The position numbers and the translations under genes are program-made. Below the pieces are notes generated by a model that was not told the DNA's origin, did no database searches, and saw nothing but the letters and a program-made list of their open reading frames with translations. From NCBI GenBank assembly GCA_009668945.1, contig SBEH01000002.1:62001-126000 (forward strand): a stretch of DNA of 64,000 nt, written 5' to 3'. Shown here one piece after another: positions 62,990 through 64,000 of this stretch (its first letter is position 1; every line of letters starts with the position of its first letter). The DNA is from Actinomycetota bacterium (GTDB lineage: Bacteria > Actinomycetota > Coriobacteriia > Anaerosomatales > Anaerosomataceae).

Positions 62990-63835
62990 CTACCGCCGGG
63001 GCCTGATCAGGCACGAGACGAGGACGGGTAGCCCCTCCACGTCGAACCCGGCGGTGGAGGCGGCTGAGGCGAGGTACTCCCACTCGGGGAGGTCCATACC
63101 GAGCACGACTGGTGGCGTCAGCTCGGTCTGGCGTGTGGGCTCCAGTGCGAGTACCAGATTGCCGCACGTGATGTTGAGCACTTCTCCCAGGGCGTCGCAT
63201 GCCTTGCCGGTCCCCACCGACCCGTCAGGGTCAGTCCCGATAGCGTTCGCGGCCATCTCTACGCACGCCTCCAGAGGAGCCGCGACGGTGATGGTGCCGT
63301 CGACGCCGCCCCTGAACGTCATCGACGCCTGGAGCAGATCGCCCTGGCCGAGTGGCGGAAGATCGCCTACGGCAGGGATCCCATCCATCATCACGAACCG
63401 CTCGAGCACTTCGGCGAACGCCGCCATCAGCTCTTCGGTCGCGGTTTCGCCCGCCGATATAGTACTTGTGACATCGTCGACCACGCGGCGGATCATCTCC
63501 GGGGTGAACGGTTTGCGCACATACGCCGAGACATCTGCGTCCTGGAGTTCGGCAATCCGCTCCGAGGAGCCCTCCGTGGTCACGACGATGACCGGGAGTT
63601 CCGCGTGGCGGTGGTCGGATCGCAGCCGGCGAAGCATCTCAACTCCGTCCATGATCGGCATGTTGATGTCTGCCAGAACCAGGTCGATCCAGTTGGCATC
63701 GACGATGTCGAGCGCTTCCTTGCCATTCCCCGCCTCGAACGTGGCCCCAACCGGGATGTCGGCAAGCCGCAGCGTCTTGATGATCATGTTGCGGATGACG
63801 TCTGAGTCATCGACGACGAGCACGTTCAAGGCCAC
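62990..63835 (-). CDS. Receiver domain fused to a CheX/CheC-like phosphatase domain
   Basis: The 281-residue protein has a CheY-type receiver (LVVDDSDVIRNMIIKTLRLA, then LADINMPIMDGVEML and YVRKPFTPEMIRRVV) followed by about 150 residues with AFAEVLERFVMMDG and TGKACDALGEVLNITCGNLV, which holds the Glu and Asn of the CheC/CheX phosphatase motif. It would dephosphorylate CheY-P or be regulated by phosphorylation. The start GTG 63835 is chosen because GGTGGGGAAAC precedes it; an in-frame ATG lies further upstream. Confidence 0.88.
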   Translation of the reverse strand: MALNVLVVDDSDVIRNMIIKTLRLADIPVGATFEAGNGKEALDIVDANWIDLVLADINMPIMDGVEMLRRLRSDHRHAELPVIVVTTEGSSERIAELQDADVSAYVRKPFTPEMIRRVVDDVTSTISAGETATEELMAAFAEVLERFVMMDGIPAVGDLPPLGQGDLLQASMTFRGGVDGTITVAAPLEACVEMAANAIGTDPDGSVGTGKACDALGEVLNITCGNLVLALEPTRQTELTPPVVLGMDLPEWEYLASAASTAGFDVEGLPVLVSCLIRPRR

Positions 63836-63851
63836 GTTTCCCCACCCTCTC

Positions 63852-64000
63852 TCACAGGTCCTTGACTGCGTCACCGGACTTCACGAACGTCCGACCCGTC
63901 TCCATCTCCAACACGAGCGTGCGAGGCGCGCTGCCCCCCACGTCCTCGGCGGCGATCAGGATGTCGTTCTTCCAGAGCACCTTCCGCAGCACCATGTAGT
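63852..64000 (-). CDS. cheD: Chemoreceptor glutamine deamidase CheD (partial)
   Basis: Only the C-terminal ~49 residues are in the window, with the 5' part beyond the right edge. NDILIAAEDVGGSAPRTLVL then EMETGRTFVK is the conserved CheD C-terminus (the VAEDVGG block). CheD deamidates receptor glutamines and interacts with CheC/CheX. Being directly upstream of the REC-CheX gene fits this. Confidence 0.85.
   Translation of the reverse strand, partial: YMVLRKVLWKNDILIAAEDVGGSAPRTLVLEMETGRTFVKSGDAVKDL

Overview
The window looks like a chromosomal segment of a high-GC, anaerobic or microaerophilic actinobacterium, most likely class Coriobacteriia or a deep-branching relative. The reasons are strongly GC-biased codon use with many GTG starts, a PurS/PurQ/PurL-type FGAM synthase, rubrerythrin, a corrinoid-activating ferredoxin (RACo/ASKHA), a YedE/TusA pair linked to selenium or sulfur, an AbrB-type HgcC-like protein beside arsM, and a Flp pilin sequence. 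Taxonomy is inferred, because no rRNA is present.

Layout. 1-0.9 kb: arsM (partial) behind an AbrB-like gene. 1-5.4 kb: a papain-like cysteine protease candidate, a small membrane protein and carB. 5.4-8.3 kb: an accessory patch holding an alpha/alpha-toroid protein fused in frame to a Flp pilin, a GyrI-like protein, a lipoprotein, a truncated small gene and a decayed RHS/YD-repeat fragment. 8.3-18.3 kb: rubrerythrin, higBA, ydeI-like, cysteine synthase-like, CDGSH protein, GyrI-like, a P2A-type ATPase preceded by a yybP-ykoY (Mn2+) riboswitch-like leader, panD, purB and an unknown gene. 18.4-21.2 kb: an NrtR-type Nudix regulator, an SPFH protein and an NAD kinase-like protein in one operon. 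21.2-30.7 kb: a CopB-type ATPase, flavodoxin, dusB, a TfoX-like protein, an MFS-spermidine synthase fusion and several membrane proteins. 30.7-34 kb: RACo-like ferredoxin, YedE and TusA, ending at a strong terminator. 34-38.7 kb: a predicted secreted metalloprotease-like protein, sppA and membrane proteins.

38.8-54.2 kb holds most of the purine pathway in two blocks: purC, two small membrane genes, purS, purQ and purL; then purF, and later purM, purN and purH. Between purL and purF, on the opposite strand, is a compact UbiA - UbiU - UbiV - UbiT-like operon, the machinery of oxygen-independent quinone hydroxylation. In this setting it is the best candidate for an undescribed system. A vapBC module with a truncated ribbon-helix-helix gene separates purF from purM. 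Two tRNAs (Lys-UUU, Glu-UUC) follow purH.

54.6-64 kb is a minus-strand chemotaxis and signalling block reading cheD, REC-CheX, cheB, a GAF/PAS histidine kinase, a GAF protein, a second PAS/GAF histidine kinase and a REC-HD-GYP regulator. One kinase carries a frameshift and the HD-GYP gene an in-frame stop, so the signalling part is decaying, carries sequence errors, or is expressed as split polypeptides.
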